Positions 1-9,480 of a DNA stretch of 64,000 nucleotides are shown piece after piece. Location of the stretch: the NCBI RefSeq assembly GCF_009690845.1, contig NZ_VWSJ01000007.1, positions 1 through 64,000 of the forward strand, in the 5' to 3' direction. Each line of letters begins with the position of its first letter. Positions within the stretch are counted from its first letter, which is position 1. Source of the DNA: Campylobacter portucalensis (GTDB lineage Bacteria; Campylobacterota; Campylobacteria; Campylobacterales; Campylobacteraceae). The notes beneath the pieces were generated by a model. It saw only the letters and a list, made by a program, of their open reading frames with translations, was not told the origin of the DNA and did not search any database. The translations under genes were made by a program, and so were the position numbers.

Positions 1-3000
1 CAGCAATGACTTTAAAGTTAGAAGCTTTGCCTTTTAATAAGCTATCTACATATTTTTTATTTACAGCAAGTTTTTCATTGCTACTGCTATTGATATCTTC
101 ATTAATCGTTACAGATTTAAATTCAGGTGAGTTTTTAAAGCCAATTTCTATCTTAGCATTGCCATCTTTATCTTTAGTGTAATTAGTGATTAGGTTGCTG
201 CCATTATAATCTTTAATATTTTCTGATCCATTAGATCCATTGGCTAATTTTACGATATCAATTCTTGAGCCAAGATATAGCGGATCTGTGCTTTTATTGT
301 TATCAGCACCAAATTTAAAGCCTTGATTGATTTTTGAGGTAGCGTTTTTTAAACCTTCAACTACGTTTTTTGGTTCTTTTCCATCTGTTCCATTTACTTC
401 TTTTAGTTTAAACTCGCTAAGTGTTAGAGTTTTAAATTTAGTCTTATCTGTATCATTTACATCAATTCCTAATTTACTAGCTAAATCATATAATTGTTTG
501 GCACTAATGGCTTCATTTGAAGTGTCGTTTATGTCTGCACTAGCTAAATTTGAAATTTTAACTCCATCATTAGCTTTTGTAAATTTTAGTGCCTCTCCAT
601 CGACTTTTAATTCAACTTTTTTATCTGTATTCTTTACAAATGCTAAAGTGTAATTTTCATCCAAGCCAACGCTTTGAATGCCTTTTAAATTTTGAGCTAA
701 TTTTAATGTTAAGTTTTTATCTCCCACAACTACTGCGATATTTTTTTCTTCAGATAAATTTTTATCTGCTCCACCGATAATTTTTATAGCTTCATCAAGT
801 TTTATTGTTGTTTGATTTCCCTTGTCTCCGCTAAATTTAATGCCTTTACTTGATAATTTTTCTCCAGCTTCTACGCCTTTTTTAATATCTTGTTTTATTT
901 TTTCTTCTAAATCTAGCTTAAATTCAGTTACAGTAGTATTTCCCTCTTCAGAAATGCTAGACGTTACTTTTATTGAAGAATTACTTTCTGCTGTAACTTT
1001 TGCGGTTTTATCTTTTCTATTTTCTATTTGTGTTAATTTATTTTGTATATTGGTTACTGATTCGTTTGTTGCTGCGTTACTTAGCTTATCTTTTGCTGTT
1101 TTATTTAGGTCAAAAATAACAACGCCATTATCTTGAACTTTAGCTACTGTGTAGTCGCCATTTTTGAAATTTAGTGCTTTATCTTTAAGGTTGATTGTTT
1201 GATTATTTTCTCCATTTGCTTGATATTTTAAAGTAGCTACACCGCCTACAACCTTTTTAAGTTGTGCCACATTTACTGCATCTGTATCATCATACCCTGC
1301 AGCTAAACCTGTAATTCTTCTAGTTTTTTTACTGCTATTGTTTGTATCTCCGATTGCAAATTCTCCAGCAGTTGGTTTCCATATATAATCACTCGTGTTT
1401 GATGCTTTATTTGTTGCTATATCGTATCCATTATTTGTTGTATTTCCACTGGTTTTTGAACTACTTCCTATTGCTATACTATCTGATTTATCAACAATTG
1501 CTCCCTTGCCTATTGCAACAGCATTATTTACTGCTGTATAAACATGATTTTTTTCATCTCCATTTAATGCTTTGGCTTCAGCACCAATAACTACACTGCC
1601 TGCTGCGTTTGCTGCTATTGCTTTATTACCTAATATAACTAAATTACTATTAACTTTAGTATTAGAAGAAAAATTTTCTTTATTGGCATTTACTTGAATA
1701 TTATTTCCTAATGCAGTTATATCCGTTCCGTTATACACTCTATTTTTATTACCAATTACTGTTGCCCAAGCTGCATTTTCAATATGATTTCCTTTTGTTT
1801 TATTATTTTCCACAATATGATTACTATTATGTTCCATATTAACCGCACCTATTGCTATAGAGCTTTTTGAATTTTTTAGTGTCGTTCCGCTACCAATAAC
1901 AACTACAGCGTCTCTTTCGCCTTTTGCATCATATTTGTCTGTTAAGTGGTTTTTTGTGCCTTTTGAATTTTGTTCAACTATATTATTAGAACCTAAAACA
2001 AATGAATTTGGTATATCGACACTTACATTCCTTCCTATAACGATAGCATTTTTGGCTTTAGATTGAGCATTATATCCTATAGCAACCCCACCTTCTGCGT
2101 TTGGTTTTTCACTATCTATATAATTGTTTGCATCAGTAGGAGCTTCTACTTTAGCACCGACGCCTATGGCTACTGAATTTTCTGCTTTTGCTCCATCGTT
2201 GTTGTAATTTGAATTAGTATCTTGTTTAGAACCTTGCACCGACAAATAGTGTAAATTTGATGTGCCGCTTCCTAATTTACTATCAACATATGCTTTAGTA
2301 ACTAATTCTTTATCGCTTGTTGGCGTATTGTTATTATCTAGCATAACTCTTTTAAATGTTGGTTCGTCTTTTATGCCGATTAAAAGCTCTTTGTTATTTT
2401 TTAAATATGAAGTTCTAATATTATTGCTTGAAAAATTAGCTTCTTTATTCAATTCTTTAATCTTCATATTTCCAGCTTTTATTATCAAACTATCGCCCAA
2501 TTGATGTGTTGCGTTGTTTTCAGCATCTCCAAATATAAAACCTTTATTTATAGCGATGATAGTTTCATCGATTGCTTTTTTAAATGTTGTTGGAGGAGTA
2601 GTTTTTTGTTGGTTATTTCTACCAGTTTTTGGTGCTCCGTTGTATTCAACTGCGGTAAATGTAGGAGTATTAAATTTAGTTTTATCACTACTATTTACTT
2701 CTAAACCTAAAATAGTTTTTCCTAATTGATGAAGTTGCGTTCCAGTTATTGCTTCGTCTGAATTTTGAGAAATTTCGCCATCTAGGATATGTGCAAATTT
2801 AATTTTATCTCCCATATCAATAATATTTTTGCCATTTTCCAATCTTGTTTTTTCATTTGCTCCCTTAGGACCAGCAAAAACCTTATTGGCATCTATTGCT
2901 TTATTATCTAACGGCGTTCCATTTTCAGTATTTACTTTATAAAATTTACCGTCTGTATCCTTAATAACTTTAAATGTCTTATTGCCTTCTTTTGTATAAT

Positions 3001-4960
3001 AAGCAACCACTCCCTCTTTATATGCATATTCTAAGGCTTTTAATTGCCCAACAGTAGCAGCGTCGCTATCTAATGCACCAGGAGCTACATTGATTATTCT
3101 TCTGCGTCCTATATTTCCAGAGCCCTTATCCCAACCACCAACAGAAACAACACCATCTTCTGATGTTGCTATATATTCATAACTTGTTCCTGATGGAATA
3201 TAGGGCTTTAAACTTATTGCATTATTGCTATTATTCTTATTCGACGGTTTTGGATCAGCTTCGGTTCCAGTATAATAATATCTTGTATTAGAATTATAAC
3301 CTAATGCTACTGAGTTTTTCATCGTAGCTTCTGAAGCATTACCTAAAGCCATTGAGTTTTCGCCGTTTAATTCATTATTGCTAGTATTACTTAAAACTTT
3401 TGAACCAATACCTAATGCTATTGAATCTTTTCCTTCTGCTCTTGAATAAGCACCTATTGCAAATGATTTATTTCCAATAGATTTAGAACCATATCCTAAT
3501 GCAAATGATTCTTCTCCTTTTGAATAAGCATATGGTCCTATAGCAACTGATTTATCTCCTTTTGAATATGCTTGTCTTCCTAATGCTAATGAATTTTCTC
3601 CACTTGCTATAACATAATATCCTATTGCAACTGCTCCAGTCTTACTATTTGTTTCGGCTTTTAATTCTCCTGTACCATCTTGTTTTGTTGCAACAACTGA
3701 ATATAAATTTTCTTTATTTTGATCCAATTTAGATAATTTGTTATATATTTTTGTATTATTATCTGTACTATTACCATCATATAATTCATCTAATACAACT
3801 CTTTCTGTACCATTACCAATTATATTATTATGTTCTCCTTGAATTTTAACATTTGACATTGCTCTTGTTCCTATAGCTACAGAACCAGTTCCACCAGCAT
3901 AAGAATTTAACCCATACACCATAGATCCTCTATTAAGTGCTTGTATATTGTTACCAACTCCAACACTTTGATCTGAATAAATATAAACTTCATTCCCCAA
4001 AGCTACTGATGAATCACCGAATGCTAAAGTTCCAGTCCCTAGTGCGGTAGAGTAATTACCTTTAGCAACAGATAGATTTCCAATAGCCAATGAACCATGT
4101 CCGTAAGCTACATTTCTATTGCCAATAGCAATAGATGAATCACCAAATGCCCAGTTATGAGTTTTATAATAAGGGTTTTTTTTATCATACATTGATAAAT
4201 ATTCTTGATACTTTTCTTTAGTAGTGGTTTGATCGGCTCCATCTATTGCTGCATATTCTCCGGTATAATTAAATTTTTCACCATTTTCACGAAATAATTT
4301 CCAAATGTCATAGCTAAGACCTTTTGTTGAATAATCTTTCATTCCAGATCCTATATTATCAGAACCAATAGAAATAGATGACTCGCCATAAGCAACAGTG
4401 TCATTCCCTAACGACACAGACTCATTTCCATACGAAAAGGCTCGATATCCAACCGCCGTTCCTTGATGGCTGTCTTCGTTATCAATTATACTAATGTTTT
4501 TACCGACAATAGCACGGTAACCTATAGCGGTTGCATCATTTCCACCACCTACTGCACGAGAACCAATAGCAACCGTATGTAAGAAATCTTTATTAGTAAG
4601 TTGAGTATTTGCTCCTGTTTTATTGAGCAAGTGAGATAAAATGACGGACTCATTAGATTTATTTATACGAACTTTCTTCCTGTCTAACCAACAATCATTA
4701 TCAACACATTTATATGGAGCTACCGTAGAGCCGTAATTATTTCCCTCATTGTTGCCTAATTCATCAAATATATAGGCGTTATCACTCCCATACACTATAC
4801 TCGACAACAGCCCGCTCATCAACAACGCAAGTGAAAATGTCCTAAATAAGCTCGCACCCCCCCCCGTTGCGGTAGAAGATTGGCAGTTTTTAGCTATCTC
4901 AGGAACAGCTTTTACTTGAGATGTTTTGATATTATACTTTGTTTTAAAACTTTTATTCAT
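1..4960 (-). CDS. Trimeric autotransporter adhesin (YadA/Hia-like), 5' part, phase-variable and out of frame here
   Basis: Surface-anchored trimeric adhesin (type Vc secretion). The gene starts at the ATG at 4960 (RBS AAGGA) and runs off the left edge, so the C-terminal membrane anchor is not seen. The first 30 codons (MNKSFKTKYN...) look like an extended signal peptide region, followed by the hydrophobic stretch LFRTFSLALLMSGLLSSIVYG. YadA-type head repeats (AIGxxAxAxGxxS) fill about 4600-3330, then a neck RRIINVAPG...DSDAATVGQLKAL at 3114-3035. A second head set follows at about 2200-1500, a second neck RRITGLAAG...DAVNVAQLKK at 1320-1255, and stalk-type sequence to the edge. The run of C at 4857-4865 is G9 on the coding strand. 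With nine G the frame stops after 39 codons (GGGCELI*); G8 or G11 would join start and body. Sampled stretches of the body frame are open at every point checked; I did not read every codon. Confidence 0.9.
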   Translation of the reverse strand, partial: MNKSFKTKYNIKTSQVKAVPEIAKNCQSSTATGGGASLFRTFSLALLMSGLLSSIVYGSDNAYIFDELGNNEGNNYGSTVAPYKCVDNDCWLDRKKVRINKSNESVILSHLLNKTGANTQLTNKDFLHTVAIGSRAVGGGNDATAIGYRAIVGKNISIIDNEDSHQGTAVGYRAFSYGNESVSLGNDTVAYGESSISIGSDNIGSGMKDYSTKGLSYDIWKLFRENGEKFNYTGEYAAIDGADQTTTKEKYQEYLSMYDKKNPYYKTHNWAFGDSSIAIGNRNVAYGHGSLAIGNLSVAKGNYSTALGTGTLAFGDSSVALGNEVYIYSDQSVGVGNNIQALNRGSMVYGLNSYAGGTGSVAIGTRAMSNVKIQGEHNNIIGNGTERVVLDELYDGNSTDNNTKIYNKLSKLDQNKENLYSVVATKQDGTGELKAETNSKTGAVAIGYYVIASGENSLALGRQAYSKGDKSVAIGPYAYSKGEESFALGYGSKSIGNKSFAIGAYSRAEGKDSIALGIGSKVLSNTSNNELNGENSMALGNASEATMKNSVALGYNSNTRYYYTGTEADPKPSNKNNSNNAISLKPYIPSGTSYEYIATSEDGVVSVGGWDKGSGNIGRRRIINVAPGALDSDAATVGQLKALEYAYKEGVVAYYTKEGNKTFKVIKDTDGKFYKVNTENGTPLDNKAIDANKVFAGPKGANEKTRLENGKNIIDMGDKIKFAHILDGEISQNSDEAITGTQLHQLGKTILGLEVNSSDKTKFNTPTFTAVEYNGAPKTGRNNQQKTTPPTTFKKAIDETIIAINKGFIFGDAENNATHQLGDSLIIKAGNMKIKELNKEANFSSNNIRTSYLKNNKELLIGIKDEPTFKRVMLDNNNTPTSDKELVTKAYVDSKLGSGTSNLHYLSVQGSKQDTNSNYNNDGAKAENSVAIGVGAKVEAPTDANNYIDSEKPNAEGGVAIGYNAQSKAKNAIVIGRNVSVDIPNSFVLGSNNIVEQNSKGTKNHLTDKYDAKGERDAVVVIGSGTTLKNSKSSIAIGAVNMEHNSNHIVENNKTKGNHIENAAWATVIGNKNRVYNGTDITALGNNIQVNANKENFSSNTKVNSNLVILGNKAIAANAAGSVVIGAEAKALNGDEKNHVYTAVNNAVAIGKGAIVDKSDSIAIGSSSKTSGNTTNNGYDIATNKASNTSDYIWKPTAGEFAIGDTNNSSKKTRRITGLAAGYDDTDAVNVAQLKKVVGGVATLKYQANGENNQTINLKDKALNFKNGDYTVAKVQDNGVVIFDLNKTAKDKLSNAATNESVTNIQNKLTQIENRKDKTAKVTAESNSSIKVTSSISEEGNTTVTEFKLDLEEKIKQDIKKGVEAGEKLSSKGIKFSGDKGNQTTIKLDEAIKIIGGADKNLSEEKNIAVVVGDKNLTLKLAQNLKGIQSVGLDENYTLAFVKNTDKKVELKVDGEALKFTKANDGVKISNLASADINDTSNEAISAKQLYDLASKLGIDVNDTDKTKFKTLTLSEFKLKEVNGTDGKEPKNVVEGLKNATSKINQGFKFGADNNKSTDPLYLGSRIDIVKLANGSNGSENIKDYNGSNLITNYTKDKDGNAKIEIGFKNSPEFKSVTINEDINSSSNEKLAVNKKYVDSLLKGKASNFKVIA
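4857..4865 (-). repeat. G9 phase-variation tract in the adhesin gene
   Basis: Nine consecutive G on the coding strand, inside the signal-peptide coding region of the trimeric autotransporter. Codon reading shows G9 is out of frame with the body of the protein, and G8 is in frame (ACG GGG GGG GGT GCG AGC). Slipped-strand mispairing of G7-G12 tracts is the usual phase-variation mechanism in Campylobacter. Confidence 0.9.
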
Positions 4961-5012
4961 ATTTTTCCTTGAAATTATTATTTAACATTATAAAATACAA
5001 AAAAATGTGTGG

Positions 5013-5045
5013 CATTATACCATAAAATTTTTATTAAAAAACAAT
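5013..5045 (-). promoter_or_regulatory. Probable sigma70 promoter of the adhesin gene
   Basis: On the minus strand a consensus TATAAT lies at 5014-5019 (GGTATAATGCC), preceded by an A/T-rich run instead of a clear -35, as is usual in Campylobacter. It sits about 55 bases upstream of the ATG at 4960, leaving a short leader with an AAGGA ribosome site. Confidence 0.5.
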
Positions 5046-5243
5046 AAATATAGATTTTGATAAAATTATGTGTAAATTTACACTAAAAGTTGATAATGAG
5101 TTAGTATTTTAAATGAATTTAAAAATAAAAGTCTTTAAAAACTAAAACAGAGCAAAACCTGATAATAAAAATATTAAAGGCTTGTAAAATAAAAACAAAT
5201 AGCTTTATCATTAAATTGATGTTTAGACTATAAATTTAATTAA

Positions 5244-5262
5244 AGCCCACTTTTAGCGGGCT
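5244..5262 (-). terminator. Possible terminator after the ABC-F gene
   Basis: AGCCC and GGGCT pair across a 9-base loop, about 30 bases past the stop codon of the ABC-F gene. The minus-strand exit is U/A-rich (TTAATTAAATTT). The stem is only five perfect pairs, so this is a weak call. Confidence 0.4.
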
Positions 5263-5291
5263 AGATATAAATTAATGTTGCTTAGGCTATA

Positions 5292-6881
5292 TTAATAATC
5301 TTGATAAAGGGTGTTTCTATACTCCTCAAAGCTCCCTCTAAAATCAACCACTTCACCATCTCCTTTTAGGTGGATAATTCTATTTGCAAATGCATCGATT
5401 AACTCTCTATCGTGGCTTACACAAATGACATTTCCTCTAAACTGATAAAGAGCTTCGCCAAGAGCGATAATAGCTTCTAAGTCAAGGTGGTTGTTTGGCT
5501 CATCTAAGATAAGCAAATTTGGCTTTATAAGCATTAATTTACTAAGCATTACTCTATGTTTTTCGCCTCCGCTTAAATCTTTTACGCTTTTTTCTTGTTC
5601 GGCTCCGCTAAAAAGCATCCTACCAAGACAACGCCTAATCTCATCTAAGTCTTTATTTTTGCTATCTTGTAAATGTTCATAAAGTTTTAAATCACTTGTT
5701 AATTTAGAATTTATATCTTGTGCAAAGTATCCAGGCTCAATCGTAGCTCCTAAATGCACACTTCCACTATCTGGCAAAATTTCTGCCGTTATAATCTTAC
5801 AAAGAGTGCTTTTGCCAACGCCGTTTTTACCTATAATGGCAACTTTGTCACCTTTTTCAAGTTTAAAATTAAATTTATCAAAAATGATTTTTTCACCAAA
5901 ACTTTTTGAAATTTCGTTTAATTCTAAAATTTCATTTCCTATTTCTCTATTCATTTTAAAAACTATACTTGGCTCTCTTCTTGAACTTGTTAAAATATCG
6001 CTGATATCGAGCTTATCAAGTTTTTTTTGACGACTTGTAGCTTGCTTGGCTTTGCTAGCATTTGCACTAAATCTAGCTATAAATTTTTCTAATTCTTCTT
6101 TTTCTTTTAGTTTTTTGTCTCTTTCCATTTGTGCTTGTTTTTGTATCAAATTTGAGGCGATATACCAGTCATCATAATTTCCTGCAAATTCACGCACTTT
6201 TTTAAAATCTACATCTAAAATATCAGTACAAACTCCATTTAAAAAGTGTCTATCGTGGCTGATAACAACCATCGTTCCATCGTGGCGATTTAGTTCATTT
6301 TCAAGCCACGAGATAGCTTCAATATCAAGGTTATTTGTAGGCTCATCCAAAAATAAAATATCAGGCTTAGGAAATAAAACTTGAGCTAATAAAACTTTAA
6401 ATTTATCTGAGTTTTCAATCTCGCTCATAAGTTTATCATACTCATTTAACCCCAAAGATGATAAAATTCTCTCGCATCTTGTCTCATACTCATATGTTGG
6501 ATCTTCTTCAGCAGTGATAATTTCAAGCTCGCTTAATCTTTCATTTATCTCATCTGTAAATTCCTCACTCATATAAAGACGCTCTTTTTCCTTAACAGCG
6601 TCATAAAGTCTTTTATTTCCGTATAAAACTGCATCTTTTAAAGTAAAATTTTCAAATGCAAACTGATCTTGACCCAAAACTCCTACTTTAAGACCAGAAT
6701 CAATACTAATCTCACCACTACTTGCTTCTATTTCACCACTTAGAATTTTTAAAAATGTTGATTTTCCAGCCCCATTTGCACCTATAAGACCGTATCTATT
6801 GCCTTTATTTAGCGTTAAATTTATATCCTCAAAAAGAAGTTGTGTGCCAAATCTCATCGTTAAATTTTTAATCTCTACCAT
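5292..6881 (-). CDS. ABC-F family ATPase, YbiT-like
   Basis: Cytoplasmic soluble ATPase with two ABC domains and no membrane part, of the ABC-F group that acts on ribosomes. The first Walker A is GANGAGKS at residues 34-41 with Walker B LFLDEPTNNLD. The second half has GKNGVGKS, a full LSGGE signature and LLILDEPNNHLD. The first domain's signature has decayed to ENSDKFKVLLAQ where LSGG would stand, which resembles the E. coli YbiT subtype. Its 529 residues match YbiT (about 530). It is the last gene of a likely mrp-dapD-ABC-F operon, 9 bases after the dapD stop, with GGAGCG as RBS. The precise role of YbiT-type proteins is not settled; no resistance function should be assumed. Confidence 0.85.
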   Translation of the reverse strand: MVEIKNLTMRFGTQLLFEDINLTLNKGNRYGLIGANGAGKSTFLKILSGEIEASSGEISIDSGLKVGVLGQDQFAFENFTLKDAVLYGNKRLYDAVKEKERLYMSEEFTDEINERLSELEIITAEEDPTYEYETRCERILSSLGLNEYDKLMSEIENSDKFKVLLAQVLFPKPDILFLDEPTNNLDIEAISWLENELNRHDGTMVVISHDRHFLNGVCTDILDVDFKKVREFAGNYDDWYIASNLIQKQAQMERDKKLKEKEELEKFIARFSANASKAKQATSRQKKLDKLDISDILTSSRREPSIVFKMNREIGNEILELNEISKSFGEKIIFDKFNFKLEKGDKVAIIGKNGVGKSTLCKIITAEILPDSGSVHLGATIEPGYFAQDINSKLTSDLKLYEHLQDSKNKDLDEIRRCLGRMLFSGAEQEKSVKDLSGGEKHRVMLSKLMLIKPNLLILDEPNNHLDLEAIIALGEALYQFRGNVICVSHDRELIDAFANRIIHLKGDGEVVDFRGSFEEYRNTLYQDY

Positions 6882-6890
6882 AATCGCTCC

Positions 6891-8069
6891 TTAATGTAAA
6901 TTTTCATTTAATTTTATAGCTCTAATGCTTAGGCTAGCTGTGATTTGACCTGTTTGGCTATCTTGCCTAAAATGAAGTCCGTTTAAAAACGACAGATCTT
7001 TTGCTTTATAAATTTCTCTATCAAATTTAAAATCTGGATTTGATTTTTGAAGCAAGACTCTATTTTTTTCATCTATAAAAATTTTAGTTCCTTCTAAAAT
7101 AGCAATCCCTCCATCAACTATACAATCATCACCAAGAGGAATGCCTGTAACTGAATTTGCTCCCAAAAGAGTTCTTTTGCCGATACTAATAGGATTTCCA
7201 TTTGTTCCGCTTAAAACCCCTAAAATGCTAGCTCCTCCGCCAATATCTGAACCATCGCCTACTATTACAGAGCTTGAAATTCTACCCTCAACCATAACCT
7301 TGCCTGTCGTGCCTGAGTTGAAATTTACATAACTTGCTCCTGGCATTATAGTTGTGCCATTTGCTAGCTGTGCACCCATTCTAACTTTAGAACTATCTAA
7401 AATTCTAACGCTATCTTGAGGGATTATGTGCTGTAGAAATCTAGGAAATTTATCTACGCTAATTATGTTTGGATATTTTCCGCTCATTTTTAGCAAAATT
7501 TCATTTTCTCTAAGCCAACTAAGCTCAATTGGCTGTCCAAATTCATTCCACGCTACATTTGGTAAAAGACCAAAAGCTCCATCTAAATTTATAGATCTAA
7601 TCGCCACTTTTTGTAAAGATAGTAAATATAGCTTCAAATACACGCTCTCAACGCTTTGAGACCTATCATCACTAAATAAAAATGTTACACAAAAGTTATT
7701 TTCATCTAAAAGCTCTTTTATCGTTAATAAATTTTGCAAATTTCTATGTTTTTGACCTTTTGCTTCATCTTTTAAAAACTCAAAAATTTCTAGAATTTTT
7801 GAAACAACTTTTTTATCTAATGTAGCAACAAATTCGCTTTTTGTTAAATCTAAATTTACACCACACTCATTTAAAGCCCATAAAATAACAGCCGCTGAAG
7901 AGAAATTTTCTTTAAAATTTACAACAGCATAATCTACACTTAAAATTTTATCAGGCTCCATAATGCCTTTATTAAGCCTACCAAAAGCCCAAGCTAGTGG
8001 CTCTTTATAAAAATTTTTTGTTTTTATATCACTAACAAATTCATTAAATTTATCCATATTTTCAATCAT
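6891..8069 (-). CDS. dapD: 2,3,4,5-tetrahydropyridine-2,6-dicarboxylate N-succinyltransferase (DapD)
   Basis: Transfers succinyl from succinyl-CoA to tetrahydrodipicolinate in the diaminopimelate/lysine pathway, cytoplasmic, feeding peptidoglycan synthesis. The C-terminal half is a left-handed beta-helix hexapeptide acyltransferase: VRMGAQLANGTTIMPGASYV, then VGDGSDIGGGASILG and TLLGANSVTG. At about 390 residues it is the long form seen in epsilonproteobacteria, with an N-terminal extension of some 200 residues compared with the 270-residue E. coli enzyme. Two ATGs are close together (8075 and 8069). AAGGA sits five bases before the second, so 8069 is preferred. It lies between mrp and the ABC-F gene. 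Confidence 0.9.
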   Translation of the reverse strand: MIENMDKFNEFVSDIKTKNFYKEPLAWAFGRLNKGIMEPDKILSVDYAVVNFKENFSSAAVILWALNECGVNLDLTKSEFVATLDKKVVSKILEIFEFLKDEAKGQKHRNLQNLLTIKELLDENNFCVTFLFSDDRSQSVESVYLKLYLLSLQKVAIRSINLDGAFGLLPNVAWNEFGQPIELSWLRENEILLKMSGKYPNIISVDKFPRFLQHIIPQDSVRILDSSKVRMGAQLANGTTIMPGASYVNFNSGTTGKVMVEGRISSSVIVGDGSDIGGGASILGVLSGTNGNPISIGKRTLLGANSVTGIPLGDDCIVDGGIAILEGTKIFIDEKNRVLLQKSNPDFKFDREIYKAKDLSFLNGLHFRQDSQTGQITASLSIRAIKLNENLH

Positions 8070-8104
8070 ATTCATCCTTATTTTGTAAATTTTAATTATC
8101 TAAA

Positions 8105-9196
8105 TCAATGACAATGTGCTTTTCCTGAGTTGTCGGGCTGGATGGCGGCATTGCTTGCTAAGTTTTCATCATCTATTTTTTTGATAATCTCTAAAAGCCT
8201 TGTAGCTGCAGCTTCGTATCTCGTTGCACTTATGCTATTTGGTGCATAAAAACTAACTGGCTTTCCTGCATCTCCGCCCTCTCTAATAGCGATTTCTATC
8301 GGAATTTCGCCTAAAATTTCGGTGCCATATTTTTCTACTAATTTTTTGCTTCCACCTTTTCCAAAAATATCATACTCTTTGCCATTATCAGGACATATAA
8401 AACCGCTCATATTTTCAACCACGCCTGCAATTGGAATGTGAAGTTTTTCAAACATATCAAGACTTCGCGCAGTATCATCAAGGGCTACAACTTGTGGGGT
8501 TGTAACACAAACTCCTGCCGTAACTGGAACGCTTTGAGCAAGTGTGATTTGAGCATCACCTGTACCTGGTGGCATATCTATAAATAAAATATCAAGCTCA
8601 TCCCACGCTACATCTCTTAAAAGTTGTTCGATAGCTTTCATAATCATCGCTCCACGCCACATAAGACCTTGACCGCTTTGTATCAAAACGCCCATACTCA
8701 TCATTTCGATTCCGTGAGTTAAAATCGGCTTTAGAGTCTGACCTATTACAATTGGTTGAGTATTTTCTTCGCCAAGCATTCTAGGGATATTTGGACCGTA
8801 AATATCAGCATCTAAAACACCTACTTTTAAACCCAATTTAGCCATTGAAATAGCTAAATTTACAGTTGTTGTGCTTTTACCAACTCCACCTTTTCCGCTA
8901 CTTACCATAACAAAATGCTTTATTTGCGGGGCGATATTTTTACCGCTTTGAGAGTTGCTTTTTTCTTCTTGAATTTTTGGAGTTTTTATCTCCACAAATG
9001 TATTTTCGCCTAATAAATTTTTAATATCTTTTGCTAATTTTTGCGACACTTCTGCTTTATTTGAAACAATCTCAAGGCTTATAAAAATTCCATCCTTGAC
9101 TTTTATCTCTTTTACAAAACCAAACTCAACAATGCTTTTTTTAAACCCTGGATAAATCACGCTTTTTAATTTTTCTAAAATTTCATTTTCATTCAT
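8105..9196 (-). CDS. mrp: Mrp/ApbC family iron-sulfur carrier ATPase
   Basis: P-loop ATPase of the Mrp/NBP35 family, thought to bind and deliver Fe-S clusters in the cytoplasm. Residues 1-85 form a MIP18/DUF59-type domain. The deviant Walker A GKGGVGKST follows near residue 100, then DADIYGPNIPRMLG and DMPPGTGDAQ. Where many family members have a CxxC cluster motif this protein reads FICPDNGKEYDIFGKGG, with only the first cysteine. Two histidines and a cysteine close the protein (KAHCH). RBS AGGAGAAAATA before ATG is strong. First gene of the mrp-dapD-ABC-F set. Confidence 0.88.
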   Translation of the reverse strand: MNENEILEKLKSVIYPGFKKSIVEFGFVKEIKVKDGIFISLEIVSNKAEVSQKLAKDIKNLLGENTFVEIKTPKIQEEKSNSQSGKNIAPQIKHFVMVSSGKGGVGKSTTTVNLAISMAKLGLKVGVLDADIYGPNIPRMLGEENTQPIVIGQTLKPILTHGIEMMSMGVLIQSGQGLMWRGAMIMKAIEQLLRDVAWDELDILFIDMPPGTGDAQITLAQSVPVTAGVCVTTPQVVALDDTARSLDMFEKLHIPIAGVVENMSGFICPDNGKEYDIFGKGGSKKLVEKYGTEILGEIPIEIAIREGGDAGKPVSFYAPNSISATRYEAAATRLLEIIKKIDDENLASNAAIQPDNSGKAHCH

Positions 9197-9199
9197 TAT

Positions 9200-9480
9200 T
9201 TTCTCCTAAATTTTAAATGTTTTGAAATTATACTATAAAATAATTTATAAATTTTAAAAAAGAGTTAAACTATCTGTTTTAAACTAGTCAAGATTAATTA
9301 AATTTAATTAATCGTATTAAAGACTAAAATGTTTAATCACATAAATTTATTTTTTTAAATTTAGTTTTTATTAAACATATTTAAAATATAACGATGACTT
9401 CTTGAATTTTTAATAATAATTATTGTGATGTTTGTTGTTAAAATCAAAATTTTAATTTAAAAGGAGTAAGATAATTTTAT
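9200..9480 (+). promoter_or_regulatory. Gene-free A/T-rich leader before the receptor pseudogene, with a Fur-box-like site
   Basis: About 280 bases without a gene. At 9408-9428 the sequence TTTAATAATAATTATTGTGAT resembles the A/T-rich palindromic Fur box (GATAATGATAATCATTATC). It is placed some 50 bases ahead of the dead TonB-dependent receptor, and an AAGGAG ribosome site follows at 9461-9466. This is what an iron-repressed promoter of a receptor gene would look like. I see no clear -10/-35 pair. Confidence 0.4.

Noticed and set aside
327-2729. Several plus-strand open frames of 60-110 codons opposite the adhesin
   Set aside because: They are read opposite the adhesin's repeats, have no RBS and repeat the complement of its head and stalk codons.
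5292-6881. Antibiotic-resistance ABC-F (ribosomal protection) protein
   Set aside because: The first-domain signature and length match the housekeeping YbiT type, not known resistance members.
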